The notes beneath the pieces are model-generated. The model did not search any database, was not told the DNA's origin, and was given only the letters and a program-made list of their open reading frames with translations. A stretch of DNA of 34,978 nucleotides, from NCBI GenBank assembly GCA_902790015.1, contig CADAQF010000031.1:1-34978 (forward strand), given 5' to 3'. The position numbers and the translations under genes were made by a program. This DNA is from an uncultured Eubacteriales bacterium. GTDB lineage: Bacteria; Bacillota; Clostridia; Christensenellales; Aristaeellaceae. Position 1 is the first letter of the stretch, and each line of letters starts with the position of its first letter. This document shows, piece by piece, positions 26,358-34,975 of the stretch.

Positions 26358-27395
26358 TCAGCGCTGCGCGCCGCGGACCTTCTTGCGGCCGGCCGCCAGG
26401 TACTGGCCGTATTCGTTGAACTTTTCCATGGTCAGGCCGCAGCCGCGCGCGATGCATTCCTGCGGGCTGTCGGCTACGCGGCAGTTGATCTTAAGGGCGA
26501 TGCTCACCGCGTCGCTCAGGCCCTGCAGCAGGGCGCCGCCGCCCGAAAAGACGATGCCGGTATCGAAAATATCGGCCGCGAGCTCGGCCGGGGTGCGCTC
26601 CAGGATCGCGTGGATGGCCTCGATCAGTTCCTGCAGGGGGTCGTCCATGGCCTCCAGCACCTCGTCGGAGGTGATGCGCAGGGTCTTGGGCAGGCCGCTT
26701 AACAGGTCCCGCCCGGTCACGTCCAGATACAGCGGATCCCGCCGGGGCATCACGGAACCGATGCGGGTCTTGATCTCTTCCGCGGTGATCTCGCCGATCA
26801 GGAGGTTATGCTTGCGGCGGACGTAGCGGATGATGGCGTCGTCAAAGCTGTCGCCGCCGATCAGGAGGCTCTCGTTGATGACGCAGCTGCCCATGGAGAT
26901 CACGGCGATATCGGTGATGCTGCCGCCGATATCCACGATCATTTCCCCGTAGGTTTCGCCGATGGGCAGATCGGCGCCGATGGCGGCGGCGATGGGGCGG
27001 GTGAGGATCTGCGTGCGGCGCGCGCCGGATTCAAAGAGGCTGGCGGTGATGGTGCGGCGCTCGGTCTCGTTGAGCGCCGGGGGGACCGACATGATGACCC
27101 GCGGGCCCGAAAAAATGTGCTTGCCGTTGGCCTCGATAACGAACTGCAGCAGCATGGCGCCCACCAGCGGCAGGTTTTTTCCCGCCACGCCGCCCTTGAG
27201 CGGGCGCTTGACGACGATGCTCCCGGGAGCGCGGCCGAGCATGCGGTGGGCCTCTTCGCCGATGGCAATGACGGCGTTGGTGTCCCGGTTGACGGCGATG
27301 ACGGCGGGGGCCTTGAATATGATGCCCCTGTTCCGCCCGTAAATCAGGACGTTGGAGGTGCCCAGATCGATGCCCAGATCCGTAATACGGCTCAT
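26358..27395 (-). CDS. mreB: Rod-shape-determining actin homologue MreB/Mbl
   Basis: A 345-residue bacterial actin that guides lateral cell-wall synthesis. The phosphate-1 loop GIDLGTSN, VIAVNRDTNAVIAIGEEAHRM, RPLKGGVA, the PPALNETERR segment and the adenosine motif VFSGGGALLQGL are present. The phosphate-2 loop reads DIGGSITDIAV (155-165) where most MreB proteins have DIGGGTTDIAV, a small but unusual change near the nucleotide. The start at 27395 follows AAAGGAGTACCTCC and gives the standard length; the frame extends 56 codons further without support. mreC, mreD and rodA are not adjacent, so this is more like the stand-alone mreB/mbl copies of Firmicutes. Confidence 0.93.
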   Translation of the reverse strand: MSRITDLGIDLGTSNVLIYGRNRGIIFKAPAVIAVNRDTNAVIAIGEEAHRMLGRAPGSIVVKRPLKGGVAGKNLPLVGAMLLQFVIEANGKHIFSGPRVIMSVPPALNETERRTITASLFESGARRTQILTRPIAAAIGADLPIGETYGEMIVDIGGSITDIAVISMGSCVINESLLIGGDSFDDAIIRYVRRKHNLLIGEITAEEIKTRIGSVMPRRDPLYLDVTGRDLLSGLPKTLRITSDEVLEAMDDPLQELIEAIHAILERTPAELAADIFDTGIVFSGGGALLQGLSDAVSIALKINCRVADSPQECIARGCGLTMEKFNEYGQYLAAGRKKVRGAQR

Positions 27396-27439
27396 GGAGG
27401 TACTCCTTTGAAAAAAACGCGAAGGAAGACGCGCGTAAT

Positions 27440-27473
27440 GGTGGAAAAACGGGCTGTAACCCTCCGCCCGTTT
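27440..27473 (-). terminator. Terminator or attenuator before mreB
   Basis: On the minus strand AAACGGGC, an 11-nt loop and GCCCGTTT end in a run of five T. It lies about 50 bp before the mreB start, with no obvious promoter between them, so it could attenuate transcription arriving from cmk-plsC. Confidence 0.6.
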
Positions 27474-27532
27474 CCCCGGACGCTGTATCGTTCGACAAAA
27501 ACGGAAAAAATCCTTCTTTTTGCCATTAAAAC

Positions 27533-27546
27533 GGGGATGAATCCCC
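27533..27546 (-). terminator. Weak hairpin after plsC
   Basis: GGGGATTCATCCCC on the minus strand is followed by GTTTTAAT, 45 bp past the plsC stop. The stem is short. Confidence 0.35.
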
Positions 27547-27590
27547 ACTTTTTTATTAAACAAGCGTCAAAAACATCCGGAAAAACCCAC

Positions 27591-28217
27591 TCATGTGGTT
27601 TTAGGAGCCAGCGCCAGGATGCTTTCCCGCATCCTTTCCAGCACCGCGGCGGCCGTTTCGTTGTTGAAGGGGGCCTCGTACAGGTCGGTCAGGGGAATGG
27701 GCCTGCCAAAGCGGACGTGCACGCGGCGGAAAAGCCCGCAGGGCCGGTCGATCAGGACGGGGATGACCGGCACTTTGCACCGGAGCGCGATCATCGCGCA
27801 GCCGGACTCCATGTGTTCAAGCGTCGTGTCCCTGCAGCGCGTGCCCTCCGGGAAAATGGCCAGGATATGCCCTTCACGCACAGTGTTCACGCACTCGCGC
27901 ATGGCCTTCAGGTCGCTGTTATGCCGGTCCACCACGATCATATGGAGCTTGTCCAGCACGAAAGCGCCCAGCCTGGTTTTGACCAGTTCCTTCTTGCCCA
28001 GAAAGCGGACCTCGCAGGTTTTGATCCTGCTGCCGATCAGCAGCGGGTCCAGCCAGTGCTTGTGGTTGGAGACGATGATGGCCGGAGGCGCATCGGAAAA
28101 ATGCTCCGGCATATGCCAGGTGACCGGGTAAACGGTATGGGTCAGGATAAAGTTGACCGCCCGCGCGCAGGTATACCAGAAGGTCTTTTCCTTCGGGGGC
28201 GCTTTCTGATCGCTCAT
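27591..28217 (-). CDS. plsC: 1-acyl-sn-glycerol-3-phosphate acyltransferase
   Basis: A 208-residue PlsC-family enzyme that converts lysophosphatidate to phosphatidate at the inner face of the membrane. The HX4D catalytic motif is NHKHWLDP (His52, Asp57) and the substrate-binding motif is FPEGTR (122-127). An N-terminal amphipathic or hydrophobic segment (about 14-32) is the likely membrane contact. The ATG begins 1 nt after the cmk stop, with GGGAGGG inside the cmk end, so translation is coupled. The cmk-plsC pairing is common in Firmicutes and links nucleotide and phospholipid (CDP-diacylglycerol) supply. Confidence 0.95.
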   Translation of the reverse strand: MSDQKAPPKEKTFWYTCARAVNFILTHTVYPVTWHMPEHFSDAPPAIIVSNHKHWLDPLLIGSRIKTCEVRFLGKKELVKTRLGAFVLDKLHMIVVDRHNSDLKAMRECVNTVREGHILAIFPEGTRCRDTTLEHMESGCAMIALRCKVPVIPVLIDRPCGLFRRVHVRFGRPIPLTDLYEAPFNNETAAAVLERMRESILALAPKTT

Positions 28218-28218
28218 G

Positions 28219-28908
28219 TCACGCCCTCCCGCTGACGCCCGTTTTATCCTTTACGATGGCCAGGATGGCCTCCACCGTTTCCTCAAAGGACAGCGCGGAC
28301 GAATCCACCATCACGGCGTCCTCTGCCTGACGCAAAGGATCCGTTTCCCGGTGCATATCCTGATAGTCCCGGGCGTTGACCTCCTTAAGGATCTCCTCAA
28401 AGGAAGGATGTTCCCCCTTTTCCTCAAGCTGCTTCATCCGGCGCTCGGCGCGGGCCTCTGCCGTCGCCGTCAGGTAGATCTTGACTGGCGCGTCTTTAAG
28501 CACCACGGTGCCGATATCGCGCCCGTCCAGCAGCATCGGGGTCGTCTGGGCCAGGCGCTGCTGCAGGGCCACCATCTGCCGGCGCACCCCCGGAAAGCGG
28601 GATACCGCGGACGCCAGCCTGCCCGCCTCCTGGGTGCGGATGGCTGAAGAAACATCCTGCCCGTTCAGCAGCGTCACCTGCAGGCCGTTTTCATAGGCCA
28701 CGGCGATGTCGCTGGCGAGGACCGCCTGCGTCACGGCCGCTTCGTCGTCGGGAGATACCCCGGCGGCGCCGGCCGCCAGCCCCGCCGCGCGGTACATAGC
28801 GCCCGTATCCAGATGCAGTATGCCCAGGCGGCGCGCCACCTCGTCGGATATGGTGGATTTGCCCGCCCCTACGGGCCCGTCAATGGCAATAGTCAGCGGC
28901 TGTGTCAT
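28219..28908 (-). CDS. cmk: Cytidylate kinase
   Basis: A 229-residue (d)CMP kinase that makes (d)CDP from (d)CMP and ATP. The P-loop GPVGAGKS is at 11-18. LDTGAMYRA, the GRDIGTVVL segment and the RDYQDMHRETDPL lid region are all typical. GGGGGAGGACGT precedes the ATG. It is the first gene of a cmk-plsC operon with a TTGACG-17-TACAAT promoter upstream. Confidence 0.96.
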   Translation of the reverse strand: MTQPLTIAIDGPVGAGKSTISDEVARRLGILHLDTGAMYRAAGLAAGAAGVSPDDEAAVTQAVLASDIAVAYENGLQVTLLNGQDVSSAIRTQEAGRLASAVSRFPGVRRQMVALQQRLAQTTPMLLDGRDIGTVVLKDAPVKIYLTATAEARAERRMKQLEEKGEHPSFEEILKEVNARDYQDMHRETDPLRQAEDAVMVDSSALSFEETVEAILAIVKDKTGVSGRA

Positions 28909-28964
28909 ACGTCCTCCCCCGGAACCTCCCCCGCCGGGAACGCCGGCAGGTTTTTTTCCTATAT

Positions 28965-28993
28965 ATTGTACCCGTTTCCTTGTAAAACGTCAA
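28965..28993 (-). promoter_or_regulatory. cmk promoter
   Basis: On the minus strand TTGACG (28993-28988), a 17-bp spacer and TACAAT (28970-28965) lie about 57 bp before cmk. A repeat hairpin begins only 7 bp upstream of the -35 box. Confidence 0.8.
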
Positions 28994-28999
28994 GTTATG

Positions 29000-29105
29000 G
29001 GGCTCACGCTTTGCGTGAGCCCTGGGACGAGGACTTACAGCCAGGGCCTGCCGGCCCGTTCTTCGCTGAAAATGGTCCACCGGACCATTTTCCGGGCGCT
29101 CAGAA
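29000..29105 (+). repeat. D hairpin plus family A repeat
   Basis: GGGCTCACGC, TTT, GCGTGAGCCC (29000-29022) then TGGGACGAGGACTTACAG leads into an A unit with hairpin 29068-29092 (GAAAATGGTCC, ACC, GGACCATTTTC). Against the other copies, a C-G pair has become T-A in this stem. From 29110 to 29290 no gene or repeat is recognised. Confidence 0.8.
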
Positions 29106-29295
29106 CCTCCTGCGGCTTTTCCTGCGTCATCCGGGAGTAACCCACGGTTCGCTATGGCGTTTTAAGCGTCTCTGACGCTGAAAACACCATGCTCACCGGG
29201 ACTTCACCGGCCTTCATCGCCCACTGGGCGCGGCCGCTTCCGTCCCCCGGGCGGAAAAGCCGAAAGGACCTGTTTTCCTGACGGAAAACCCCATC

Positions 29296-29430
29296 CAGGG
29301 CCTGCCGGCCCGTTCGTCGGTGAAAACGACCCAGGGCCTGCCGGCCCGTTCGGCACTGAAAACTACCCAGGGCCTGCCGGCCCGTTCGTCGGTAAAAACA
29401 GGCCACTGGCCTGTTTTTCGGGCCCTCCTT
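29296..29430 (+). repeat. Family A repeat, three 36-bp tandem units
   Basis: This is nearly identical to 916-1054: three CCAGGGCCTGCCGGCCCG units, then hairpin 29394-29418 (AAAAACAGGCCA, C, TGGCCTGTTTTT) and CGGGCCCTCC. A fragment of another unit (GGACCGTTTTCCGGGCCCTCCTCACC) follows. Confidence 0.8.
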
Positions 29431-29454
29431 GGACCGTTTTCCGGGCCCTCCTCA

Positions 29455-29665
29455 CCCCACCGGCGAAGCCGGTGGGATACGAACTGACGCGAGGGTGTTC
29501 CCCCTCGCGCTCCCCTCTTTATTCTTCACTCACTGCGTCCGATTCAAATCGCCCTTCGGGTGGCTTCGCCATCCGCCGAGTAAATCGGCGGACTTTCTTT
29601 GAATCGGACTTCGTTCGTTCACCCGCTCCGCTGGATATGGTCCAAAGGTTGCGTCCCTTTCAAAT
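29455..29665 (+). repeat. Family C structured repeat, long form
   Basis: Matches 70-300. The first hairpin is CCACCGGC/GCCGGTGG, where the other copy has a G-T pair. The GCGAGGG/CCCCTCGC hairpin, GTCCGATTCAAA/TTTGAATCGGAC long-range arms, GGTGGC/GCCATC and TCCGCCGA/TCGGCGGA stems follow. Several stem positions differ from other copies on both sides at once. Confidence 0.8.
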
Positions 29666-29674
29666 CTTTCCATG

Positions 29675-29800
29675 GGTGCCTGCGGCATCCGGCGGATGTA
29701 CCGCCGGACTTTCATTTAAATCGGACTCCGTTCATTCACCGGCTCCGTGGGATACTGTTTTCAGGTTTTTCCCCTTTGTTGCTATGCTTATCTGTGCTTT
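29675..29800 (+). repeat. Family C structured repeat, short form
   Basis: GGTGCC/GGCATC and TCCGGCGG/CCGCCGGA hairpins are followed by AATCGGACTCCGTTCATTCACCG and a GGGATACTGTTTTCAGG tail. It ends about 75 bp before the hrcA -35 box. Confidence 0.75.
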
Positions 29801-29872
29801 CGTTATTCTTGCATATGCGTGCCGCTGCCACGTTTCTGCCTTTTTCGGGCTCAAGAAAAATAATAAAAACTG

Positions 29873-29901
29873 TTGACATAGGGAAACGGGTATGTTATAT
29901 T
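29873..29901 (+). promoter_or_regulatory. Promoter of the hrcA-grpE-dnaK-dnaJ operon
   Basis: TTGACA (29873-29878), a 17-bp spacer and TATATT (29896-29901) are followed within 12 bp by the CIRCE operator. This is a vegetative sigma-A promoter blocked by HrcA. Confidence 0.9.
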
Positions 29902-29912
29902 ATGCATGGTTG

Positions 29913-29939
29913 TTAGCACTCTTCCTTGGTGAGTGCTAA
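29913..29939 (+). promoter_or_regulatory. CIRCE operator
   Basis: A perfect TTAGCACTC-N9-GAGTGCTAA dyad, the HrcA binding site. It sits over the expected transcription start, so HrcA would block initiation until heat stress or chaperone titration releases it. Confidence 0.97.
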
Positions 29940-29984
29940 CAACGGAGAAGCAGGGCCGGTCGGCCGCGGAAGGAGGCTTGCCTG

Positions 29985-30998
29985 ATGGATGACCGGAAGC
30001 GCCGTATCCTGGATTTTATCATTCAGGATTACGTGGCCACCGCCGTTCCCGTCGGCAGCCGGACGATCACCCGCAAGTACGACATCGGCGTCTCCCCGGC
30101 CACCATCCGCAACGAGATGAGCGACCTGGAGGCGCTGGGCTATCTGGACCAGCCGCACGTATCGGCCGGCCGCGTGCCCAGCGTAAAGGCCTACCGCCTG
30201 TATGTGGACGACCTGATCGCCCGGGCGGACAGCCTGCTCGCCCCCGACGAGGAAGCCTGGCGGTATTTCGCCGGCCGCCTCACCCAGCTGGAGGACGCCG
30301 CGCAGTGCGCCGCCAAGGCGCTGAGCGAGCTGACCCGCATGACCAGCGTGGTGATGATGCCCAGTCAGCCCGACATGCGGATCACCACCCTGCAGCTGGT
30401 GCCGATGCCCAAGGGCGCGGCGCTGCTGGTGATGGTCACGGACAGCGGGCTGGTGCGCGAAACGGTGCTGCGCGTCAGCGACAGCCTGGACGCCGACGCC
30501 CTGTACGCCATCAGCCGTTCCATGACCGAGACGCTTTCGGGCCGGTCGGTACTGGAGGTGCAGCACATGCTGGACGCCTTTGCCGCCCGCGGCGGGGCGC
30601 AGCAGCGCGTGCTGGACGGCATCCGGGAGCTGGCCAGCCAGATGGCCCGGCAGGCCTCGGAGGACACGGTTTTTCTCGAAGGCACGCACAACATACTGAA
30701 CTTTCCCGAATACGCGGAGGTCAGCAAGGCGCGTTCCTTCCTGTCCGTGATGGAGGACAGGAAGCGGCTGCTGGGCATCATCCGCGGCGACCAGGAACTG
30801 ATCACCGTGCGCATAGGCCAGGAGCTGACGCTGCCTGAGATAGACGACTGCAGCCTGATCACCGTGCGCTTTGAATTGGGCGCTTATCACGGGCTGCTGG
30901 GGGTCATAGGCCCCATGCGGATGCCCTACCGGCAGACGCTCAGGACGCTTACCACCATCAGCCGGTCGCTGACGGACATGTTTGCCAGCGAAGAATAA
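29985..30998 (+). CDS. hrcA: Heat-inducible transcription repressor HrcA
   Basis: A 337-residue HrcA of standard size. The winged helix (about 1-75: RRILDFIIQDYVATAVPVGS, SPATIRNEMSDLEALGYL, QPHVSAGRVPS) precedes the GAF-like and dimerisation domains, which end with the ITVRFELGAYHGLLGVIGP segment. It binds CIRCE and needs GroE for its active fold in Bacillus. GGAAGGAGG lies before the ATG. It is the first gene of the operon and autoregulated through the CIRCE immediately upstream. Confidence 0.97.
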   Translation: MDDRKRRILDFIIQDYVATAVPVGSRTITRKYDIGVSPATIRNEMSDLEALGYLDQPHVSAGRVPSVKAYRLYVDDLIARADSLLAPDEEAWRYFAGRLTQLEDAAQCAAKALSELTRMTSVVMMPSQPDMRITTLQLVPMPKGAALLVMVTDSGLVRETVLRVSDSLDADALYAISRSMTETLSGRSVLEVQHMLDAFAARGGAQQRVLDGIRELASQMARQASEDTVFLEGTHNILNFPEYAEVSKARSFLSVMEDRKRLLGIIRGDQELITVRIGQELTLPEIDDCSLITVRFELGAYHGLLGVIGPMRMPYRQTLRTLTTISRSLTDMFASEE

Positions 30999-31045
30999 AC
31001 AAAGGAGGATGCGCCGCCGGCGCCTAAGGCGATATGGAGGATGAA

Positions 31046-31633
31046 ATGAAACGCAAGTTCCGCAGGGAAAAGGATAAGGAAGAAAACAGCCGGGAACCTG
31101 AGCAGGCCCCCGAAAACGAGGCAAACGCACAGCCCGAGGCGCCGCAGGAAGAGCCCGCCCAGGACGCGCCGGACGGCGTCACCGACCTGAAGCCGCTGCT
31201 TGAAGCGTCCCGCCAGAAGGCCGAGGAATACCTGAACCTGGCCCAGCGGGTGCAGGCCGATTTCGACAATTTCCGCCGCCGCAACGTGAACGTCCGCGCA
31301 GACGCCTTTGAGGACGGCGCCCGGGAGCTGGTGAAGACCCTGCTTCCGGTGGTGGACAACCTGGAAAGGGCGCTGGCCGCTGAAAGCACGGACGAGACCC
31401 TTAAATCCGGCGTCGCCATGGTGTACAAGCAGCTGACCGACATCCTGCAAAAGCGCGGGGTGGAGGTCATCGACCGGGCGGGGGAGAAATTCGACCCGAA
31501 CCTGGAAAGCGCGGTCCTTCAGGGCACGGAGGAGGACGGCGAAAAGGGCACCGTGTGCCAGGTGCTGCAGAAGGGCTACCGCATGGGCGGCGTGATCCTG
31601 CGCAGCGCGATGGTCAAGGTCGTGCCCGAATAA
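31046..31633 (+). CDS. grpE: Nucleotide exchange factor GrpE
   Basis: A 195-residue GrpE that releases ADP from DnaK. The disordered acidic N-terminus (about 1-50) leads into the long paired helix (RQKAEEYLNLAQRVQADFDN, FRRRN) and the beta-wing domain (VCQVLQKGYRMGG, LRSAMVKV). An ATG at 31034 is also in frame, but GGAGG at 31036-31040 is placed correctly only for 31046. A GCGCC/GGCGC hairpin lies between hrcA and this start. Confidence 0.93.
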   Translation: MKRKFRREKDKEENSREPEQAPENEANAQPEAPQEEPAQDAPDGVTDLKPLLEASRQKAEEYLNLAQRVQADFDNFRRRNVNVRADAFEDGARELVKTLLPVVDNLERALAAESTDETLKSGVAMVYKQLTDILQKRGVEVIDRAGEKFDPNLESAVLQGTEEDGEKGTVCQVLQKGYRMGGVILRSAMVKVVPE

Positions 31634-31721
31634 AAGCGCATGAACGCGGGAAGCCCCGCTTCATCATATATCATTATTCGTAATTCACCATTTAACCGGA
31701 TAAAAACAGGAGGAAAACACT

Positions 31722-33098
31722 ATGAGCAAGATCATCGGTATCGACCTTGGCACCACTAACAGCTGCGTAGCCGTCATGGAGGGCGGCGAACCCGTCGTCA
31801 TCCCCAACGCCGAAGGCAGCCGCACCACGCCTTCCGTGGTCGGCTTCAACAAGGACGGCGAACGTCTGGTCGGCCGCGTGGCCAAGAACCAGGCCATCCA
31901 GTACCCGGACCGCACGGTATCTTCCATCAAGCGCAAAATGGGCACCAACGAAAAGGTGACCATCGACGGCAAGCAGTACACCCCGCAGGAAATCAGCGCC
32001 ATGATCCTGCAGAAGCTGAAGGCGGACGCCGAAAGCTACCTGGGAGAGACCGTCACCAAGGCCGTCATCACCGTGCCCGCCTACTTCTCTGACGCCCAGC
32101 GCCAGGCAACCAAGGATGCTGGCCGCATCGCCGGCCTGGACGTCCAGCGCATCATCAACGAGCCCACCGCCGCGTCCCTGGCCTACGGCCTGGACAAGGA
32201 GAACAGCCACAAGATCCTGGTGTACGACCTGGGCGGCGGCACGTTCGACGTGTCCATCCTGGAGATCGGCGACGGCGTGTTCGAGGTGCTGGCCACCAAC
32301 GGCGACACCCACCTGGGCGGCGACGACTTTGACGAAAGGATCATCCGCTACGTGGCGGAGGCCTTCAAAAAGGAAAACAACATCGACCTGACCAAGGATC
32401 CCATGGCCTACCAGCGCCTGAAGGACGCCGCGGAAAAGGCCAAGATCGAGCTGTCCGGCGCCATGAGCAGCAACATTAACCTGCCCTTCATCACCGCCGA
32501 CGCGACCGGCCCCAAGCACCTGGACATCACCCTGACCCGCGCCAAGTTTGACGAGCTGACCAGCGACCTGGTCGAAAAGACCATCGTGCCCGTCCGCAAC
32601 GCCCTGCGCGACGCCGGCCTTACCGCCGACCAGCTGGACAAGGTGATCCTGGTGGGCGGCTCCACCCGTATCCCCGCCGTGCAGAACGCCGTCAAGAACA
32701 TCACCGGCAAGGAGCCCTTCAAGGGCATCAACCCCGACGAGTGCGTCGCCATCGGCGCCGCCATCCAGGCCGGCGTGCTGGGCGGCGAGGTCAAGGACGT
32801 GCTGCTGCTGGACGTCACGCCGCTGTCCCTGGGCATCGAGACCGAGGGCCACATCTTCACCCGCCTGATCGACCGCAACACCACCATCCCCACCAGCAAG
32901 TCCCAGGTGTTCTCCACCGCCGCCGACGGCCAGACCAGCGTGGAGATCCACGTGCTGCAGGGCGAGCGCCCCATGGCCTACGACAACAAGACCCTGGGCC
33001 ATGGCCTACGACAACAAGACCCTGGGCAAGTTCCAGCTGACCGGCATTCCCGCCGCACCCCGCGGCGTGCCGCAGATCGAAGTCACCTTCAACATTGA
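31722..33098 (+). CDS. dnaK: Chaperone DnaK, 5' part up to a frameshift
   Basis: The Hsp70 ATPase domain (about 1-370) is intact: [14 protein letters not shown], the [21 protein letters not shown] region, [24 protein letters not shown] and [11 protein letters not shown]. It lacks the 24-residue insertion of Gram-negative DnaK, as expected for Firmicutes. The substrate-binding domain begins normally, but after [13 protein letters not shown] the frame runs into a second copy of the same 28 bp (32999-33026). It then goes out of frame and ends at 33098 after about 30 unrelated residues. The product as written is 458 residues, with no complete substrate-binding domain. AGGAGG lies before the ATG. 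See the next entry for the remainder. Confidence 0.95.
   Translation: MSKIIGIDLGTTNSCVAVMEGGEPVVIPNAEGSRTTPSVVGFNKDGERLVGRVAKNQAIQYPDRTVSSIKRKMGTNEKVTIDGKQYTPQEISAMILQKLKADAESYLGETVTKAVITVPAYFSDAQRQATKDAGRIAGLDVQRIINEPTAASLAYGLDKENSHKILVYDLGGGTFDVSILEIGDGVFEVLATNGDTHLGGDDFDERIIRYVAEAFKKENNIDLTKDPMAYQRLKDAAEKAKIELSGAMSSNINLPFITADATGPKHLDITLTRAKFDELTSDLVEKTIVPVRNALRDAGLTADQLDKVILVGGSTRIPAVQNAVKNITGKEPFKGINPDECVAIGAAIQAGVLGGEVKDVLLLDVTPLSLGIETEGHIFTRLIDRNTTIPTSKSQVFSTAADGQTSVEIHVLQGERPMAYDNKTLGHGLRQQDPGQVPADRHSRRTPRRAADRSHLQH
32971..33026 (+). repeat. Perfect 28-bp tandem duplication inside dnaK
   Basis: The segment from CCATGGCCTACG to ACCCTGGG occurs at 32971-32998 and again, identical and abutting, at 32999-33026. 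Because 28 is not a multiple of three it shifts the frame by one. Both copies share 100% identity, so the event is recent or is an assembly error. Confidence 0.98.
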
Positions 33099-33588
33099 CC
33101 GCAACGGCATCGTAAACGTGTCCGCCAAGGATCTGGGCACCGGCAACGAGCAGAAGGTCACCATCACCGCCTCCAGCAACATGACCGAGGAAGAGATCAA
33201 GCAGCGCGTCAAGGAAGCCGAGCAGTACGCCGAGGCCGATAAGGCGCACAAGGAAGAGGTCGAGACCCTCAACCGTGCCGACAGCCTGATCTACGAGATG
33301 GAAAAGCAGCTGCGCGAGAACGGCGACAAGCTGAGCGCCGAGGACAAGGCGACCGTCGAAAACGAGATCGCGAACTTCAAGAAGACCCGCGAAGGCAACA
33401 ACGCCGCCGAGATCAAGTCCGCCATGGAAACGCTGACCCAGAAGGTCTACGCGATCTTCGGCAAGCTGTACCAGCAGCAGGGCGGCCAGCCCGGCCCCGA
33501 CATGGGCGCTCAGGGCTACCAGCAGCCCCCGCAGCAGAACGGCCAGAACGCCGACGGCAGCTACGACGTGGACGGGACCGTCGAGTAA
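33001..33588 (+). CDS. dnaK: Chaperone DnaK, 3' part after the frameshift
   Basis: This frame carries the rest of Dna[20 protein letters not shown] and [19 protein letters not shown] of the beta-sandwich, then the helical lid and a Gln/Gly-rich tail ending DVDGTVE. It is in frame with the first part only if one copy of the 28-bp duplication is removed, which would give 612 residues, the normal DnaK length. An ATG at 33001 exists within the duplicated segment but has no ribosome site of its own (GACCCTGGGCC upstream). Independent translation is therefore unlikely. Confidence 0.9.
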   Translation: MAYDNKTLGKFQLTGIPAAPRGVPQIEVTFNIDRNGIVNVSAKDLGTGNEQKVTITASSNMTEEEIKQRVKEAEQYAEADKAHKEEVETLNRADSLIYEMEKQLRENGDKLSAEDKATVENEIANFKKTREGNNAAEIKSAMETLTQKVYAIFGKLYQQQGGQPGPDMGAQGYQQPPQQNGQNADGSYDVDGTVE

Positions 33589-33632
33589 CGGTTCCTGAAT
33601 GCTGAGTGTAAAAGAAACAGGAGATTGAGAGC

Positions 33633-33747
33633 AAGAGTGGAGTTTGGAGAGTTGAGAGTGGAGATCATGCTCCGTGAACCGGATACCCGCAATTGCAGCG
33701 GACCCACTAAACAGAACTCCACTCTTCACTCTCCACTCTTCACTCTT
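33633..33747. repeat. Imperfect inverted repeat between dnaK and dnaJ
   Basis: A left arm of AAGAGTGGAGTTTGGAGAG type (33633-33663) and a right arm of CTCCACTCTTCACTC type (33717-33747) are about 31 nt each with several mismatches around a 53-nt loop. The purine/pyrimidine-biased arms differ from neighbouring codon-biased DNA and resemble small mobile palindromic elements of gut bacteria. It could form a large hairpin in the operon mRNA. Confidence 0.65.
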
Positions 33748-33769
33748 TGTATGATTGAGTGGTGATACA

Positions 33770-34903
33770 ATGGCAACCAAGCGTGATTATTACGAGGTGC
33801 TGGGCGTCCCGAAGACCGCGAGCACAGAGGACATCAAAAAGGCTTACCGCAAACTGGCCAAGGAGTGCCACCCGGACCTGCATCCCAACGACAAGGACGC
33901 TGAGGCGCGGTTCAAGGAACTGAACGAAGCGAACGAGGTGCTGTCCGATCCGGACAAGCGCGCGCGCTACGACCAGTTCGGCATGGACGGGCCGCAGAAT
34001 CCCTTCGGCGCAGGCGGAGCGGGCTTTGACTTCTCCGGCTTCGGCGGCATGGGCGGTATGGGAGACATCCTGGACCAGCTCTTTGGCGGCGGCATGGGCG
34101 GCGCGGCAGGCGCACGACGCAACGCGCCCCGGGCCGGCGAGGACATCCAGTTCGAGCTCAAGATCTCCTTGGAGGAAGCTGCGAAGGGCTGCGAAAAGTC
34201 CTTTGAGTTCATGCGCGACGAGGTCTGCGAGGTCTGCCATGGCACCGGCGCGAAGCCCGGCACCCAGCCCAAGACCTGCCCCACCTGCAAGGGTACGGGC
34301 CAGGTGCGCATGCAGGGCGGCTTCATGATGATCTCCCGTCCCTGCACCACCTGCGGCGGCACCGGCAAGATCGTCACCGACAAGTGCGAGAAGTGCGGCG
34401 GCACCGGCACCAAGCGCCTTCGCCGCACAGCCAAGCTGAACATCCCCGCCGGCATCGACAACGGCAACCCGCTGGTGCTGCGCGGCCAGGGCGGCCTCGG
34501 CGCGAACGGCGGACCTTCGGGCGACCTGATCGTGTTCATTTCCGTCCGCCCCCACAAGCTGTTCAAGCGCAACGGCACCACGCTGCTGCTGGACATGCCG
34601 ATTTCCTTCACGCAGGCGGCGCTGGGCGCGGACATCGACGTCCCCACCTTGGACGGCACGGTCAAGTACCACATCCCGGAGGGCACCCAGTCCGAGACCG
34701 AATTCCGCATCCGCGGACAGGGCCTCCCCCGCGTCGGCTCCTCGCTGAAAGGCGACCTGCTGGTGCATGTGAAGGTGGAAGTGCCCAAGCGCATGACCGA
34801 TAAGCAGAAAGAGCTCCTCCGCCAGTTCGACGCGATCTCCACGGGCCGCGAATACGAAGGCAGCAAGACCTTCCTGGACAAGGTGAAAAGCATATTCAAC
34901 TAA
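33770..34903 (+). CDS. dnaJ: Chaperone DnaJ
   Basis: A 377-residue type I Hsp40. The J domain (1-70) carries HPD at 34-36. A Gly/Phe-rich linker (about 75-120) precedes four CxxCxGxG zinc motifs ([32 protein letters not shown]) and the two C-terminal substrate-binding domains. It delivers clients to DnaK and stimulates its ATPase. The ATG at 33770 gives the standard start; a TTG five codons upstream (33755) is unlikely. Only a weak GGTGAT site precedes it, unlike the strong sites of the other genes here. It is the last gene of the operon, followed by an intrinsic terminator. Confidence 0.97.
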   Translation: MATKRDYYEVLGVPKTASTEDIKKAYRKLAKECHPDLHPNDKDAEARFKELNEANEVLSDPDKRARYDQFGMDGPQNPFGAGGAGFDFSGFGGMGGMGDILDQLFGGGMGGAAGARRNAPRAGEDIQFELKISLEEAAKGCEKSFEFMRDEVCEVCHGTGAKPGTQPKTCPTCKGTGQVRMQGGFMMISRPCTTCGGTGKIVTDKCEKCGGTGTKRLRRTAKLNIPAGIDNGNPLVLRGQGGLGANGGPSGDLIVFISVRPHKLFKRNGTTLLLDMPISFTQAALGADIDVPTLDGTVKYHIPEGTQSETEFRIRGQGLPRVGSSLKGDLLVHVKVEVPKRMTDKQKELLRQFDAISTGREYEGSKTFLDKVKSIFN

Positions 34904-34940
34904 TGCTCTTCTCAAATTAAAACAGATCATCTTGTAAAAA

Positions 34941-34975
34941 CCGTTCCCGGGCATCAGCCACGGGAACGGTTTTTT
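34941..34975 (+). terminator. Intrinsic terminator of the heat-shock operon
   Basis: CCGTTCCCG pairs with CGGGAACGG around an 11-nt loop, preceded by an A run and followed by six T, 37 bp after the dnaJ stop. Confidence 0.92.

Noticed and set aside
31010..31042. Eleven-codon ORF between hrcA and grpE after AGGAGG
   Set aside because: The ribosome site touches the ATG with no spacing, and the codons coincide with a GC hairpin. There is no support for translation.
32971..33026. Programmed frameshift in dnaK
   Set aside because: The shift is fully explained by a perfect 28-bp duplication; no slippery heptamer or conserved recoding signal is needed.
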